Shown here: in pieces, positions 43,293 through 55,256 of the stretch
Layout: each line of letters starts with the position of its first letter
How positions within the stretch are numbered: position 1 is the stretch's first letter
NCBI GenBank assembly: GCA_910588455.1
Contig: CAJUPG010000001.1
Location: 1-64,000, forward strand
Direction: 5' to 3'
Source of the DNA: an uncultured Oscillospiraceae bacterium
GTDB taxonomy: Bacteria > Bacillota > Clostridia > Oscillospirales > Oscillospiraceae
DNA length: 64,000 bases
Notes under the pieces: generated by a model
What the model was told of the DNA's origin: nothing
The model's input: only the letters and a program-made list of their open reading frames with translations
The model's database searches: none
Program-made: the position numbers and the translations under genes

Positions 43293-43916
43293 CTACATTT
43301 TCCCTCTCCAGCCCAAACCATAATGCAGCCATAATATCTTCACACTTTGCAGTAAAAAAGGAACCATTGCCAGCTGGCTGATCAGAAGCCCATAGCCGTA
43401 AGGCACCCAATCCAGCGCTTTAGGCAGAATACAGATAATCGCCAAACAAATCATGTCCGGAACCAGCAAAACCCGGGCCGGTTTTGTAGTTGTGGTGTAA
43501 TAATCCCAGTTCAGACGGAACAAAATTCCACAGCTAAGCAGAGCCATCCCCCCTAAAATGACCCAGTTTATTTCGATCTCCTGCCGTAAGTTTGAATGTA
43601 CGATGGCAGGAATCCCCAGAGCAAAGCATCGGGCAAAAAATCCCGCTCCTGCCATCATTTGCCTTTCCTTCAAGCTCTTTTCTGCGGACTGTACCGCCGG
43701 TGTATCATTCTCACTGTCGCAGTCGTCCCGCAACAAATAGTCTGTGGAGACCCCAAACATCCGGCTGATTGCCAGTACATTGGCGGTGTCCGGCACCACC
43801 TCCTCCAGCTCCCAGCGGGAGATCGCCTGCCGTGAGACATTCAGCTCCGAAGCCAGCGCCTCTTGACTCAGCTTACGCTCTTTTCGCAGCCGGTACAGCT
43901 TTTCTCCAAATGTCAT
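43293..43916 (-). CDS. XRE-family regulator with membrane-spanning C-terminus
   Basis: 207 residues. The N-terminal Cro/C1-type HTH reads MTFGEKLYRLRKERKLSQEALASELNVSRQAISRWELEEVVPDTANVLAISRMFGVSTDYLL (1-62). A linker follows, then three or four hydrophobic segments between ~92 and ~200 (FFARCFALGIPAIV, INWVILGGMALLSCGILF, LLVPDMICLAIICILP, GYGLLISQLAMVPFLL). Such membrane-tethered XRE regulators are common in Clostridia and may sense envelope state; targets are unknown. AAGGAGGG lies ~9 bases upstream of the ATG. It is transcribed towards the recombinase but ends at its own terminator. Confidence 0.9.
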   Translation of the reverse strand: MTFGEKLYRLRKERKLSQEALASELNVSRQAISRWELEEVVPDTANVLAISRMFGVSTDYLLRDDCDSENDTPAVQSAEKSLKERQMMAGAGFFARCFALGIPAIVHSNLRQEIEINWVILGGMALLSCGILFRLNWDYYTTTTKPARVLLVPDMICLAIICILPKALDWVPYGYGLLISQLAMVPFLLQSVKILWLHYGLGWRGKM

Positions 43917-44015
43917 AGTGCAGCCCTCCTTTCATAGCTCCAGTGTATCAAACAAGAGGAAATCTGTCTGCAACATCTGAGCGGAACCGCCGCAACCAGA
44001 AGTGGAACTTCCTTT

Positions 44016-45146
44016 TTACACCGTAATCAGCTCATATTCCCGGCTTCCCAGCCCGATTTTCTCCGCGTGCTCCAGACAGGAGCGCCACTCAGATTCCGGG
44101 GTGGAGTTGGTGAAATGGTCGTGATGGTCATGGAAATTGGGGTCCTCCAGGTGCCGGGCCAGTTGGCTTCCAGGCAGAGGAGAAGCTTTCAGGCAGGCAT
44201 CCACACAGGCCTGATCCAATGCCAGAGGGTCGAACGAGGCAAACATACCCAGGTTTGGCAGGATCGGCACATCGTTCTCCCCGTGGCAGTCGCAGTTGGG
44301 GGACACATCCACTACCAGGGAGATGTGGAACTGAGGCCGACCATCCACCACCGCTTTGGTGTACTCCGCCATCCGGCGGTTCAGAACCTCCACCGCATTG
44401 TCGGTAGCAAAGCTGATGGCGTCAAAGTTGCAGGCCCCCAGGCACCGGCCACAGCCCACACAGTTGGCCGGGTCCACCGTCATCTTTTTGGAGGTCTCAT
44501 CAAAGGCCAGCCCTCCGTTGGCACACTCCTTCTGGCACTTCCGGCATCCCCGGCAGGCGTTGGCGGAAATCTCAGGCGTTCCACTGCTGTGCTGCTCGGT
44601 TTTGCCCGCCCGGGAGCCGCAGCCCATGCCGATATTTTTGATGGTTCCGCCAAAGCCGGTCATCTCATGGCCCTTGAAGTGGGTCAGACTGATAAACACA
44701 TCCGCATCCATAATGGCACGACCGATTTTCGCCTCTTTCACGTACTCGCCGCCCCGTACCGGGACATTCACGTCATCGGTGCCCTTCAGGCCGTCGCCGA
44801 TTAAAATGGGACACCCCACCGTCAAAGGGGTAAATCCGTTCTGCCAGGCGCACTCCAGATGCTCCAGGGCATTTTTCCGGGAGCCGGGGTACATGGTGTT
44901 GCAGTCCGTCAAGAAGGGCTTGCCTCCCAGCTCCTTCACCAAATCTACCACCGCCCGGGCGTAGTTGGGCCGTAAGTAGCTGATATTCCCCAATTCCCCA
45001 AAGTGGAGCTTGATGGCTGCAAATTTCCCTTCCAGATCTATCTGCTCGATCCCCGCCTTGCGCAGCAGCTTTTGCAGCTTGGCGGGCAGGCCGTCGCCAA
45101 AGGGTACCGTGTGGAAATCGGTGAAATAAACTTTTGATACAGACAT
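44016..45146 (-). CDS. DUF362-family protein with two 4Fe-4S ferredoxin motifs
   Basis: 376 residues. The N-terminal DUF362 domain (AAIKLHFGELGNISYLRPNYARAVVDLVKELG, FISLTHFKGHEMTGFGGTIKNIGMGCGSRAGK) contains a ferredoxin insert with CRGCRKCQKECANG and CVGCGRCLGACNF, then a DUF362 C-terminus (FASFDPLALDQACVD). It probably carries two 4Fe-4S clusters; the reaction catalysed by this family is not known. The start 45146 is chosen because AAGGAGAG lies 7 bases upstream, 2 bases after the EamA stop. It is the last gene of the long minus-strand array; no clear terminator follows in 43917-44015. Confidence 0.9.
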   Translation of the reverse strand: MSVSKVYFTDFHTVPFGDGLPAKLQKLLRKAGIEQIDLEGKFAAIKLHFGELGNISYLRPNYARAVVDLVKELGGKPFLTDCNTMYPGSRKNALEHLECAWQNGFTPLTVGCPILIGDGLKGTDDVNVPVRGGEYVKEAKIGRAIMDADVFISLTHFKGHEMTGFGGTIKNIGMGCGSRAGKTEQHSSGTPEISANACRGCRKCQKECANGGLAFDETSKKMTVDPANCVGCGRCLGACNFDAISFATDNAVEVLNRRMAEYTKAVVDGRPQFHISLVVDVSPNCDCHGENDVPILPNLGMFASFDPLALDQACVDACLKASPLPGSQLARHLEDPNFHDHHDHFTNSTPESEWRSCLEHAEKIGLGSREYELITV

Positions 45147-45148
45147 AT

Positions 45149-46096
45149 TTAACTCTCCTTTTGTTGTTTTCTTGTTTCCAGAATTCCAGGCAGCGTGGAT
45201 ACCAGTGCGCCAATTAAAATACACACAATTCCCACTACCATATTAACGGGAATAAGCTCCCCATGGACCAGCCAGGCCAAAAACGGGGCCAGGGCAGGTT
45301 TGAAGAAATAGACCAGGGACGCTTCGCTGGCGCTTAGATACTCCATCGCCAAAAAGTAGGCGCAGAAGCCCACACCGGCCACTCCCAGGGACACATAGAG
45401 CACACAGGGCAGATTGGACAGCGTGAGCCCGGCGAACATGGGGATGTTCGCAAAGGACCCAAGCCCCACCCGGGTCAGCAGCGCCGCTGCGGCCGGGATA
45501 CGCGTAAGCAGAATAATCAGCAATAAAAAGACGCTGCCGAACAAAAAGCCAAAGCACGTAACCACCACGCCGCCGAATCGTGCGCATTTACGCTTTCCCA
45601 TCACACCGTAGAGGGAAAATAAGAAAGTGGCGGCAAGAATCAGGGCCAGCCCTGTAGAGTCAATTTTTGTATGGAATGGATTGATAATAATCAGACTGCC
45701 CAATAGCTGCAGAACAAGCGCTCCCACATGATTTTTCCGCATAGGCTCCCCCAGCATGAACACGGCCAGCACCGCTGTAAAAATCGGATTGCAGCTGTAG
45801 AGCACACTAACGGTTGACGCACCGGCGTAAAACACAGCCAGCTGATACATGGGCATGGACACGGTAACCCCCACAAACCCCAACAGTGCCAGATAGGCCA
45901 GGTCCTTTCGCTCCAAATGCTCTCCCCGCTTCTTCAGGGTGTTCAGCGCCATTGGAAGCAGGAAAATCCCCCCCAGGGTAAAGCGGATCAGGGACAACTG
46001 AATCACATTGAGCTCTCCCACAATGAACTTCAGCATCACCTCCATGGAGCTGAACATCAGTGTGGCGACCACAACACAAATAAATCCTTTTTTCAT
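45149..46096 (-). CDS. EamA/DMT-superfamily membrane transporter
   Basis: 315 residues, ten hydrophobic segments in two EamA repeats (MKKGFICVVVATLMFSSMEVMLKFI ... and LALILAATFLFSLYGVMGKRK ...). The drug/metabolite transporter superfamily exports amino acids, nucleosides or other small molecules; the substrate cannot be read from sequence. It starts 25 bases after the ligA stop, with GGGAGAG upstream, and its stop lies 2 bases before the DUF362 gene. Confidence 0.9.
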   Translation of the reverse strand: MKKGFICVVVATLMFSSMEVMLKFIVGELNVIQLSLIRFTLGGIFLLPMALNTLKKRGEHLERKDLAYLALLGFVGVTVSMPMYQLAVFYAGASTVSVLYSCNPIFTAVLAVFMLGEPMRKNHVGALVLQLLGSLIIINPFHTKIDSTGLALILAATFLFSLYGVMGKRKCARFGGVVVTCFGFLFGSVFLLLIILLTRIPAAAALLTRVGLGSFANIPMFAGLTLSNLPCVLYVSLGVAGVGFCAYFLAMEYLSASEASLVYFFKPALAPFLAWLVHGELIPVNMVVGIVCILIGALVSTLPGILETRKQQKES

Positions 46097-46121
46097 TTCT
46101 CTCTCCCCTGCCTGCGGCAGT

Positions 46122-48675
<2,554 letters not shown>

Positions 48676-49330
48676 ATGGGCTCTCTCTTTCGTTAAGATG
48701 TAAATAGGTATCAGGCACCTGGCCCACAATGACAGTTTCCGCCACGCACAGCCGGGTCTCCACTGTAGTTTCCACCTGTCCCCCAGGGAGAATCAGAGTA
48801 AGGGGGACATGGATTTCCAGAAAAATGCTGTGCCGGGTCTGGTTGATGCCCGCTTGGGCAAACTGGCTGGAAAATTCGGCGGACACTGTCCCTACCCGCA
48901 TAGCGTGAACTCCGAGCGACGGGCCCCGGCCCCACAATACATCCAAATCAATCAGACTGCCCAAAGGAATCTGAATTTGGGATACGTCGATTTCCTCCAA
49001 AACCTCCAGCAGACGGGCGGTCAACTGGCTTCGAAACAGGTTCATCTGGGCCATGTTGGTGGTCAGGGCACGAATGGCCCCGTCCTCTCCCCGCTGGATG
49101 GTGACAAAATCGCTGTAATCAATTTGCCGGCGGGTCAAATCCTCAAAAATTTCCTGCTCCACCGCCTGGGAAATCACATTTTGAGCCTGGGTCCGGGCCA
49201 CCGTCTCCACAATGGGGCGCAGCCGGCGCTCCAGCAGGGCAATGATCAGCAGGGCAAGCCCAATTCCCACAAGAAGCGAAACCACCCAGGGGTCCAGCTC
49301 TCGAAACCGCCGTCTGCGCATTTTCCCACC

Positions 49331-49342
49331 CCCTATATAGGG
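49331..49342. promoter_or_regulatory. Perfect 12-base palindrome upstream of yunB
   Basis: CCCTATATAGGG lies directly before the yunB ribosome site in the 46-base gap. Operator role unproven; no sigma-E promoter could be placed with confidence. Confidence 0.3.
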
Positions 49343-49367
49343 TAAGATATTCCCCGCAGAGGTTGGA

Positions 49368-50612
49368 CTATTCCCCCAGCAGCTCCTGCACCGCCAGCAG
49401 CACCCCCAGCCGGCCTGACTCGTAGGTCAATCCCCCCTGGAGGTAGACGGTATAGGGCTCCCGCATGGGCGCATCGGCGGACAGTTCAATGGAAGCCCCT
49501 TGAATAAAGGCCCCCGCAGCCATTATTACTTTACAGTCATAGCCAGGCATATCCCAGGGCTCCGGGGTGACGTAGGAGTCCACCGGCGCCCCCATCTGGA
49601 TACCCTTGCAGAACTTTTGTAGGGCCTCCGGCCCGCGCATATGGATCATTTGAATGATGTCATGGCGGATCTCCTGAGAAGCAGGCTGGGTTTCATAGCC
49701 CAGCAGCTCCATCACCCGGGCGGCGAACACGGCGGTTTTAACGGCCTGGGCCACGGTATGGGGAGCCAGAAACAGACCCTGGTAGAGCAGACGATTTTGG
49801 CCTAACGTGCTGCCGCACTCTCCCCCGATGCCCGGGGCGGACAGCCGCATGGCGGCCCCCTCCACCAAGTCCCTCCGTCCGGCGATGTAGCCTCCGGTGG
49901 GTGCCAGTCCCCCGCCGGGATTTTTAATCAGGGAACCCACCACCAAATCCGCCCCAACGTGAGTGGGTTCCTGAGTTTCCACAAACTCCCCATAGCAGTT
50001 GTCCACTAAAATTGCCGCATTGGGGTTGACCGATTTGATCCGGCGGCACATTTCACCAATCTCCGCCACAGAGAGGGAGCTTCGGGTGGAATAGCCCCGG
50101 GAGCGCTGGATTAAAACCGCCTTGACCTTGGGGTCAGAGACCGCTTGCTCCAGACCATCCAGGTCCGGTTCATTGTCAAGTAATTCCACTTGACGGTACT
50201 GAATTCCGTAGTCCTTCAGGGAACCATGCCCCTTGTCTACTGCTCCAATAACACCCATCAGGGTGTCGTAGGGCGCACCCACGGCGGACACCAGCACATC
50301 CCCCGCTTTCAGTGCTCCAAACAGGGCGCAGGTGATGGCGTGGGTGCCGTTGACAAACTGCTGGCGGACCAGGGCCGCCTCCGTCCCGAAGATCTGGGCG
50401 TACATGGTCTCCAGTTTCTCCCGGCCTGTGTCGTCGTAGCCGTAGCCGGTGGTGCCGGCAAAATCTCCGTCGGCGACCCGGCAATCCTGAAACGCAGAAA
50501 GCACCCGGCGGGTATTCTCCCGGGCAATAGTGTCAATGCGGGCAAACTGCTCCGCCAGTTCGCCCTGGGCCTGGTCCCCCAGGGCCTGTACCTTCGGTGA
50601 AATTTGAATCAT
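49368..50612 (-). CDS. PLP-dependent methionine gamma-lyase-like (aluminium-resistance) family protein
   Basis: 414 residues of the PLP fold type I aspartate-aminotransferase superfamily. The PLP Lys is in LVVGSLIKNPGGGLAPTGGYIAG, with other motifs ATILVDNCYGEFVE-like (AAILVDNCYGEF), GTTGYGYDDTGREKLE and MRLSAPGIGGECG. These match the family annotated as methionine gamma-lyase or aluminium resistance protein (B. subtilis YnbB). The reaction is not proven for most members. ATG 50612 overlaps the flavodoxin-like stop in ATGA, so the two are coupled. Confidence 0.9.
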   Translation of the reverse strand: MIQISPKVQALGDQAQGELAEQFARIDTIARENTRRVLSAFQDCRVADGDFAGTTGYGYDDTGREKLETMYAQIFGTEAALVRQQFVNGTHAITCALFGALKAGDVLVSAVGAPYDTLMGVIGAVDKGHGSLKDYGIQYRQVELLDNEPDLDGLEQAVSDPKVKAVLIQRSRGYSTRSSLSVAEIGEMCRRIKSVNPNAAILVDNCYGEFVETQEPTHVGADLVVGSLIKNPGGGLAPTGGYIAGRRDLVEGAAMRLSAPGIGGECGSTLGQNRLLYQGLFLAPHTVAQAVKTAVFAARVMELLGYETQPASQEIRHDIIQMIHMRGPEALQKFCKGIQMGAPVDSYVTPEPWDMPGYDCKVIMAAGAFIQGASIELSADAPMREPYTVYLQGGLTYESGRLGVLLAVQELLGE

Positions 50613-51304
50613 ATCTGTTTCCAGGGGCGGGCCTTGTCCTCCCAGCCCCTCTCCTTCCAATAAATAATATCCGCTTCGTTCCACCCTATTTTGTGGAGCA
50701 TCCGCACAAGGGCAAAAAAACCTCTTGTCTTGATGCCTGGTTTCACGCGGCCATATTTTTGCTTGATCTTCTGGGCTAATTTTGTGGTTTTCCGGTGGAT
50801 TTTTGCTTTTATTTTATCACTGACGCCCTCATAGGAGGTCTCCCGTACTGCCACGCCGTATCGGTAGATTTGGGGCACCCCCCAGAAAAACAGGCTGTCC
50901 GCCATATCCCGGTTGGTGGTTTTCATTCCCGCACCCGCCGCCGTGGAGATGCACACCCCCTGCTTGTGAAACATCGCCGCCAGGGGCCGGTGGACCATCC
51001 AGCGGTAGCCGTAGTGATCCAGCAGAGCCTTCATGGCTCCGGTGGCGTGGTAGACGTAAACCGGACTGGCTAAAATCAGCACATCTGCCTGGTCGATGGC
51101 CTGGGTGATGGGTTGGAGCTTTTCATAATGCGGGCACAACGTCTCCGACCGCGCAAAGCACTGGGTACAGCCCAGACAGAATTCTCCAAAATCCCGGGGC
51201 AGGAAAAATTCCGTTACATCCCCTTTCAGCTTTTCCGCCAGCTGATGGGCGATCTGGTAGGTGGACCCCTTGTGGCTCTGACCGTGTAAAATGGTAATTT
51301 TCAT
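50609..51304 (-). CDS. Flavodoxin-like NAD(P)H-dependent reductase
   Basis: 231 residues. The flavodoxin-like FMN-binding fold is indicated by ITILHGQSHKGSTYQIAHQLAEKL, LGCTQCFARSETLCPHYEKL and ILASPVYVYHATGAMKALLDHYG. The Cys pair in GCTQC is typical of the iron-sulfur-flavoprotein/NADPH-dependent FMN-reductase group, though a full Fe-S motif is not evident. The C-terminal ~60 residues are basic (KAKIHRKTTKLAQKIKQKYG). It starts in ATGA overlap with the rnmV stop. The substrate is unknown. Confidence 0.85.
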   Translation of the reverse strand: MKITILHGQSHKGSTYQIAHQLAEKLKGDVTEFFLPRDFGEFCLGCTQCFARSETLCPHYEKLQPITQAIDQADVLILASPVYVYHATGAMKALLDHYGYRWMVHRPLAAMFHKQGVCISTAAGAGMKTTNRDMADSLFFWGVPQIYRYGVAVRETSYEGVSDKIKAKIHRKTTKLAQKIKQKYGRVKPGIKTRGFFALVRMLHKIGWNEADIIYWKERGWEDKARPWKQI

Positions 51305-51891
51305 TCCAATAATTTCCGCCCCTCCTCCGGGCCGTAACAGTGGTTCAGTACCGCCAGCAAGCCGTTGGCCGACAGATGCTCCGGCAGATCTAACCGCTTC
51401 AGCAGTATCTTTCGCTTTTGGGCGCTGTCCGGGCCCCCTGCGAGACCCGCCGCGCACAGGTCCGCCTTGGAAATGGGGGGACCCGCAAAAGGTCGGGGGG
51501 CGTTTTCGTCCAAAATGGTGGCGTTTGCCCTACGCAAAACATCCTCCAAAACCCCCGGCGGCATCCCCTCCACTCCCAGCTTGCCCTCCTTGCCCGGTCT
51601 GGCCTTCCGGCGCTCCTTGCCGTACACGTCGGGAATATAGGCGTGCTTTAAAAATTGGGGCGGAACCGCGCTTTTGATGCGGTTGCGAATGACAAAACCC
51701 GCCCCGTCGGAGTCGGTGAGGACAATAAGTCCCCGAGTTCGGGCTGCACGGCCCAGCAGAGCCAGCTGCTCCGGATTTTTGAAGATACCGAACCCCGCCG
51801 TCTCCAGGATCAGGGTGTCCACCACCTGAGAAATGGCGTTTTTATCGTACCGGCCCTCCACCACAATGGCCTCCTGAATCCGCAGCTTCAT
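51301..51891 (-). CDS. rnmV: Ribonuclease M5
   Basis: 196 residues. The N-terminal Toprim domain has the catalytic Glu in AIVVEGRYDKNAI and DxD in VLTDSDGAGFVIRNRI, and the RNase M5 C-terminal domain follows (VYGKERRKARPGKEGKLGVEGM, ALLNH-like end). It matures 5S rRNA in Gram-positive bacteria. It is ATGA-coupled to holA upstream and to the flavodoxin gene downstream. In many Firmicutes rnmV sits beside ksgA/tatD, so the pairing with holA is a local arrangement. Confidence 0.95.
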   Translation of the reverse strand: MKLRIQEAIVVEGRYDKNAISQVVDTLILETAGFGIFKNPEQLALLGRAARTRGLIVLTDSDGAGFVIRNRIKSAVPPQFLKHAYIPDVYGKERRKARPGKEGKLGVEGMPPGVLEDVLRRANATILDENAPRPFAGPPISKADLCAAGLAGGPDSAQKRKILLKRLDLPEHLSANGLLAVLNHCYGPEEGRKLLE

Positions 51892-52925
51892 ACCGGCGCC
51901 GCCAATTCCAGCACCAAGCCTGTCAACAGGCCCTGGGGCTCCTGGCCGGTGGACTTCATGGCCAAATCAATCTCGCCGCACCGGATGGCCGCGCGGCGGC
52001 ACCAGGGCAGAGAAAACCGCCGGGCCATCCCCATGAGCTTTTCCGAGGGGTAGGGCTTCAGCCCCCATAGCTGGGCCACATAGGAGGTACCCCGTCCGGA
52101 CTCTAAGGCCAGCCGCGCACTGTAAAGCTGCCGCACTTGACGGCTGAGAGACCAGAGAATGCGGATGGGCGCCTCCTGCATTTGGTACAGCTCCCCCAGC
52201 ACAGCCAGGGCGCGGTCAAATTTTCCAGCCCCGATGGCGTCGGTCATGCCATACACCACCGCGTCCAGCTGGGGCGTAGCCACCGCGTCAATGTCCTCCC
52301 GGGTAATCCGCGCCCCTTTGGCGTAAGCCCCTACCTTCTCAATTTCGCCTGCCAGATTGGTCATCAAATCGCCGCACAGGAAAATAAACTCCAAAGCCAG
52401 CTTGGTGTCGATGTCTTTTTCCAAGGCCCGGAACCGGCGGCGTACCCAGTCCACCAGATTTTTCTGGTCCTGGCGGACAAAATGAACCACTGTGCCGTAT
52501 TCCTTCAGGGCGGCAGCCAGTTTGGTCCGGGCGTCCCCCTTATAGGGGATTAAATCGTACACAAAGACCACACAGCAGTAGTCCGGCAGCTGAGCAAAAA
52601 TCCGGCCGTAGCTCTCGCGGTCCTTTTCCCCGGCTTTAAATAGGTCGTAGTCCGTCACCAACACTAAGGTGCGCTCTCCCATCATGGGCAGACAGTCCAC
52701 CGCCTGCTCCAAGGCCCGCGGGGACATCTCTTTGGCTGCAAGCTCGTGAAGATTGAACGTGCCCATTCCACCGGAGAGAATCAGTTCCTTCAGTTTGCTT
52801 AAATAGTGGTCCCGCAGGTAACTCTCCTCCCCGTGGAGCACGTAGAGCTTCCCCGGTTCGCCTGCCGCCAGGGCTTTTTTAAAGGCTTGGTAGCCCGAGG
52901 TATCTGGCTTTTTTTGTGGGGGCAT
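51888..52925 (-). CDS. holA: DNA polymerase III delta subunit
   Basis: 345 residues. It begins with GKLYVLHGEESYLRDHYLSKLKELIL, typical of HolA, followed by LPMMGERTLVLVTDYD, FEFIFLCGDLMTNLAGEIEKVGAYA-like segment and the C-terminal collar (ALAVLGELYQMQEAPIRILWSLSRQVRQLY). HolA opens the beta clamp in the clamp loader. It sits 12 bases downstream of comEC, a conserved comEC-holA pairing in Firmicutes. GGAGGGATGTAGG precedes its ATG. Confidence 0.95.
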   Translation of the reverse strand: MPPQKKPDTSGYQAFKKALAAGEPGKLYVLHGEESYLRDHYLSKLKELILSGGMGTFNLHELAAKEMSPRALEQAVDCLPMMGERTLVLVTDYDLFKAGEKDRESYGRIFAQLPDYCCVVFVYDLIPYKGDARTKLAAALKEYGTVVHFVRQDQKNLVDWVRRRFRALEKDIDTKLALEFIFLCGDLMTNLAGEIEKVGAYAKGARITREDIDAVATPQLDAVVYGMTDAIGAGKFDRALAVLGELYQMQEAPIRILWSLSRQVRQLYSARLALESGRGTSYVAQLWGLKPYPSEKLMGMARRFSLPWCRRAAIRCGEIDLAMKSTGQEPQGLLTGLVLELAAPV

Positions 52926-52937
52926 CCTACATCCCTC

Positions 52938-55238
52938 CTAATATTTTTGAATGGCAATGGTTCCATTTTGATCCGTGCGGTAAATTTCCGCACCGGCTTC
53001 CTCCATCCGGTTCAAGGTGCTTTCACTGGGGTGGCCGTACCGGTTATAGGCCCCCACAGAAATGCAGATCACCTCTGGCCGTACCGCCTCCAGCAGCTCC
53101 GGACTGGTGGAATACTCCGAACCATGGTGGCCCGCCACCAGCACCTCAATATCCGGCAAGGCCGTGTGCGCCAGCAGCTTCTGCTCCACATCGCTGCCCA
53201 TATCGCCAGTGACCAGTACGTCGAAGTCCCCGGCAGAGGCCAGCACCGTAAGACCCAGCTCGTTGGTGGACCCCTCCCCCAGAGGGCCGAACAGGGTCAA
53301 GACAGCTTCGCCCTGAACAGGCAGGGCAATATCATCGGAAACCAGTTGGACCTGGGTTCCGCACTCCTGCGCCTTTTGGAAAATTTCCTCTCGCAGCGGG
53401 TCACCCTCCTCCACGTCAGGGGCATAAAGAAAATTCACTTGCACCCGCTCCAAAAGCTGGGGTATTCCGTTGGCGTGGTCCCCGTGATAATGGGACAAAA
53501 TCAGGTAGTCCAGCCCTCCATAGCCCCGGTCCTGGAGGTAGTCGGCAGCGATGTTTCCCGCTTCGTCCTCCCGGCTTCCGCCGCAGTCCAGCAGAGCCAG
53601 CTGATCTCCCAGCCGCAGCAGAACACTCTGACCCTGCCCTACATCCAGAACCACCAGGGCGATTTCCCCCATCCGGAATGTATACAGGTTGAGCAGCAGA
53701 GCCGCCAAAAAAGCCGCGCACACACTGGTAATTGGAATGGCGGGCCGGATGGGCTCATCCCTGTGCCGCCAGGCCAGGAGAAAGCATCCCGCCAACAGCC
53801 CATATGCGAACACCAGCCAGGCCCGGTAATAGAACGAGTTGGTGGTAACCGCCGCCAGGGGCAGCTTTGCCAGCCCGGGCACAACAGCTTGCAGGTAGTG
53901 GACAAAGGGGATGCCCGGCAGGGCGGCGACCCGCCCCGCGGCGGGACAAAGCGCCCCCAGCACCCCGGCGATCAGGCCGAAAGAGAACGCACCCGACACA
54001 GCCCAGAGGGTGAGCAGGTTAGACAGGGGTGAGATTAAGGAAATTTTTTCAAAATGAAGAGCCGACAGAGGGGTGGTAAAAACCATCGCGCCCACAGTGG
54101 CACAGCAGGTGGAGACCAAAAACGACAGCAGCTTACCCCCGGTCTTTCCCAGCCGCTTCCGAAGGGGCCGGGAGCGCTCCATCCAGTATCGCTGCAGGGG
54201 CTCGGCGCACAATAGAATGCCCGCCACCGATGCGAAAGACAGCTGAAGCCCAATATGGGCGGCGGCAAAGGGATTCTGGACCAGCATCAGCAGCAGCGGG
54301 AGGGACAGCGCGGTCAGGCCGTCCCGCTCCCGGCCAAACAGCGGCGCCAGCTCCAGCAGAAGAATCATTACCGAAGCCCGGACAATCGAGGGCGTGCTCC
54401 CCGCCACCAGCATAAAAATCAGCGTCACCGGAAGAATGGTCAGGGCGGTACGCCGCTTTCCGCGGCCCAGCAGCAGACTAATCAGCCCCGCCAGGAAGGC
54501 CAGGTGCATTCCGGACACGGCAACCGTGTGGGACAGCCCTGTACGCTGGAGGGAGGAGGTGTAAGGGGCGGACAGATCATCCCGGTTGCCGGTGACCAGC
54601 GCCAAAACCAGAGGCGCATACTGGTCCGGAAAGGCGGCCATCACCCCGTTTTTCAGCCCCCGGGCCCAGAACGCCGGCAGGCGGGCCAGGGGAACCCGCT
54701 CCGGCCGCTCTGTCTCCAGCGCGCCATAGCCTCGGATTCGCAGGAAAATACCCTTGGCCAGATAGTAGGTTACGTCCTCCCCCGCAAAATTCAAATCCGC
54801 CCGCTCACAGTGGCCAATGGTGGAAATCCGGTCCCCCGGCTGAAGCTCCAGCCCCTCCCCGTCCAACGTCAGAAGGGCCTTGACCGAGGTTCCGTCCACT
54901 TGCGCCCGCACCGCCATGGTGCAGCTGCCATAGTTTCCAGCCTTGGGCCACTCCAGTACAGTGGCCGTCATCCGGACCGTTTTTCCGTCCAGAGCTGCCG
55001 CAGGAGCGTAAAACAGCTGGCGGTAGACTCCGCCCCAGGAAAATCCCAGGGTCAGCCCCAAAGCACAGCAGATCAGTTTACGCCGCCAGCGGGGCCTTCC
55101 ACCCACCGGCAGCAGAAACAACAGCCACACGCCGGCGCAGGCGGCCCCCAGTGGGAACAGCAGACTCTGGATGGGCAGATATACTCCCACCAAAATGGCC
55201 GCCGCAAACCCGGCCGTCGTCCATGCCAGTACCCGCAC
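52938..55238 (-). CDS. comEC: ComEC/Rec2 DNA-uptake channel protein
   Basis: 766 residues. N-terminal membrane helices and a DUF4131/OB-like domain (MTATVLEWPKAGNYGSCTMAV) precede the competence channel domain (LQRTGLSHTVAVSGMHLAFLAGLI, TPSIVRASVMILLLELAPLFGRE). The C-terminal metallo-beta-lactamase-like domain has YLILSHYHGDHANGIPQLL, LVTGDMGSDVEQ and GHHGSEYST. ComEC carries single-stranded DNA across the membrane during transformation. No comEA/comEB genes are adjacent, but the full-length form suggests a working channel. Confidence 0.95.
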   Translation of the reverse strand: MRVLAWTTAGFAAAILVGVYLPIQSLLFPLGAACAGVWLLFLLPVGGRPRWRRKLICCALGLTLGFSWGGVYRQLFYAPAAALDGKTVRMTATVLEWPKAGNYGSCTMAVRAQVDGTSVKALLTLDGEGLELQPGDRISTIGHCERADLNFAGEDVTYYLAKGIFLRIRGYGALETERPERVPLARLPAFWARGLKNGVMAAFPDQYAPLVLALVTGNRDDLSAPYTSSLQRTGLSHTVAVSGMHLAFLAGLISLLLGRGKRRTALTILPVTLIFMLVAGSTPSIVRASVMILLLELAPLFGRERDGLTALSLPLLLMLVQNPFAAAHIGLQLSFASVAGILLCAEPLQRYWMERSRPLRKRLGKTGGKLLSFLVSTCCATVGAMVFTTPLSALHFEKISLISPLSNLLTLWAVSGAFSFGLIAGVLGALCPAAGRVAALPGIPFVHYLQAVVPGLAKLPLAAVTTNSFYYRAWLVFAYGLLAGCFLLAWRHRDEPIRPAIPITSVCAAFLAALLLNLYTFRMGEIALVVLDVGQGQSVLLRLGDQLALLDCGGSREDEAGNIAADYLQDRGYGGLDYLILSHYHGDHANGIPQLLERVQVNFLYAPDVEEGDPLREEIFQKAQECGTQVQLVSDDIALPVQGEAVLTLFGPLGEGSTNELGLTVLASAGDFDVLVTGDMGSDVEQKLLAHTALPDIEVLVAGHHGSEYSTSPELLEAVRPEVICISVGAYNRYGHPSESTLNRMEEAGAEIYRTDQNGTIAIQKY

Positions 55239-55256
55239 TGCCGTCCCCCCTTTCCA

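Noticed and set aside
41213..43916. Integrative element around the recombinase
   Set aside because: No excisionase, relaxase, phage genes, tRNA target or clear attachment repeats were found nearby, so an element cannot be claimed; only a small accessory patch is suggested.
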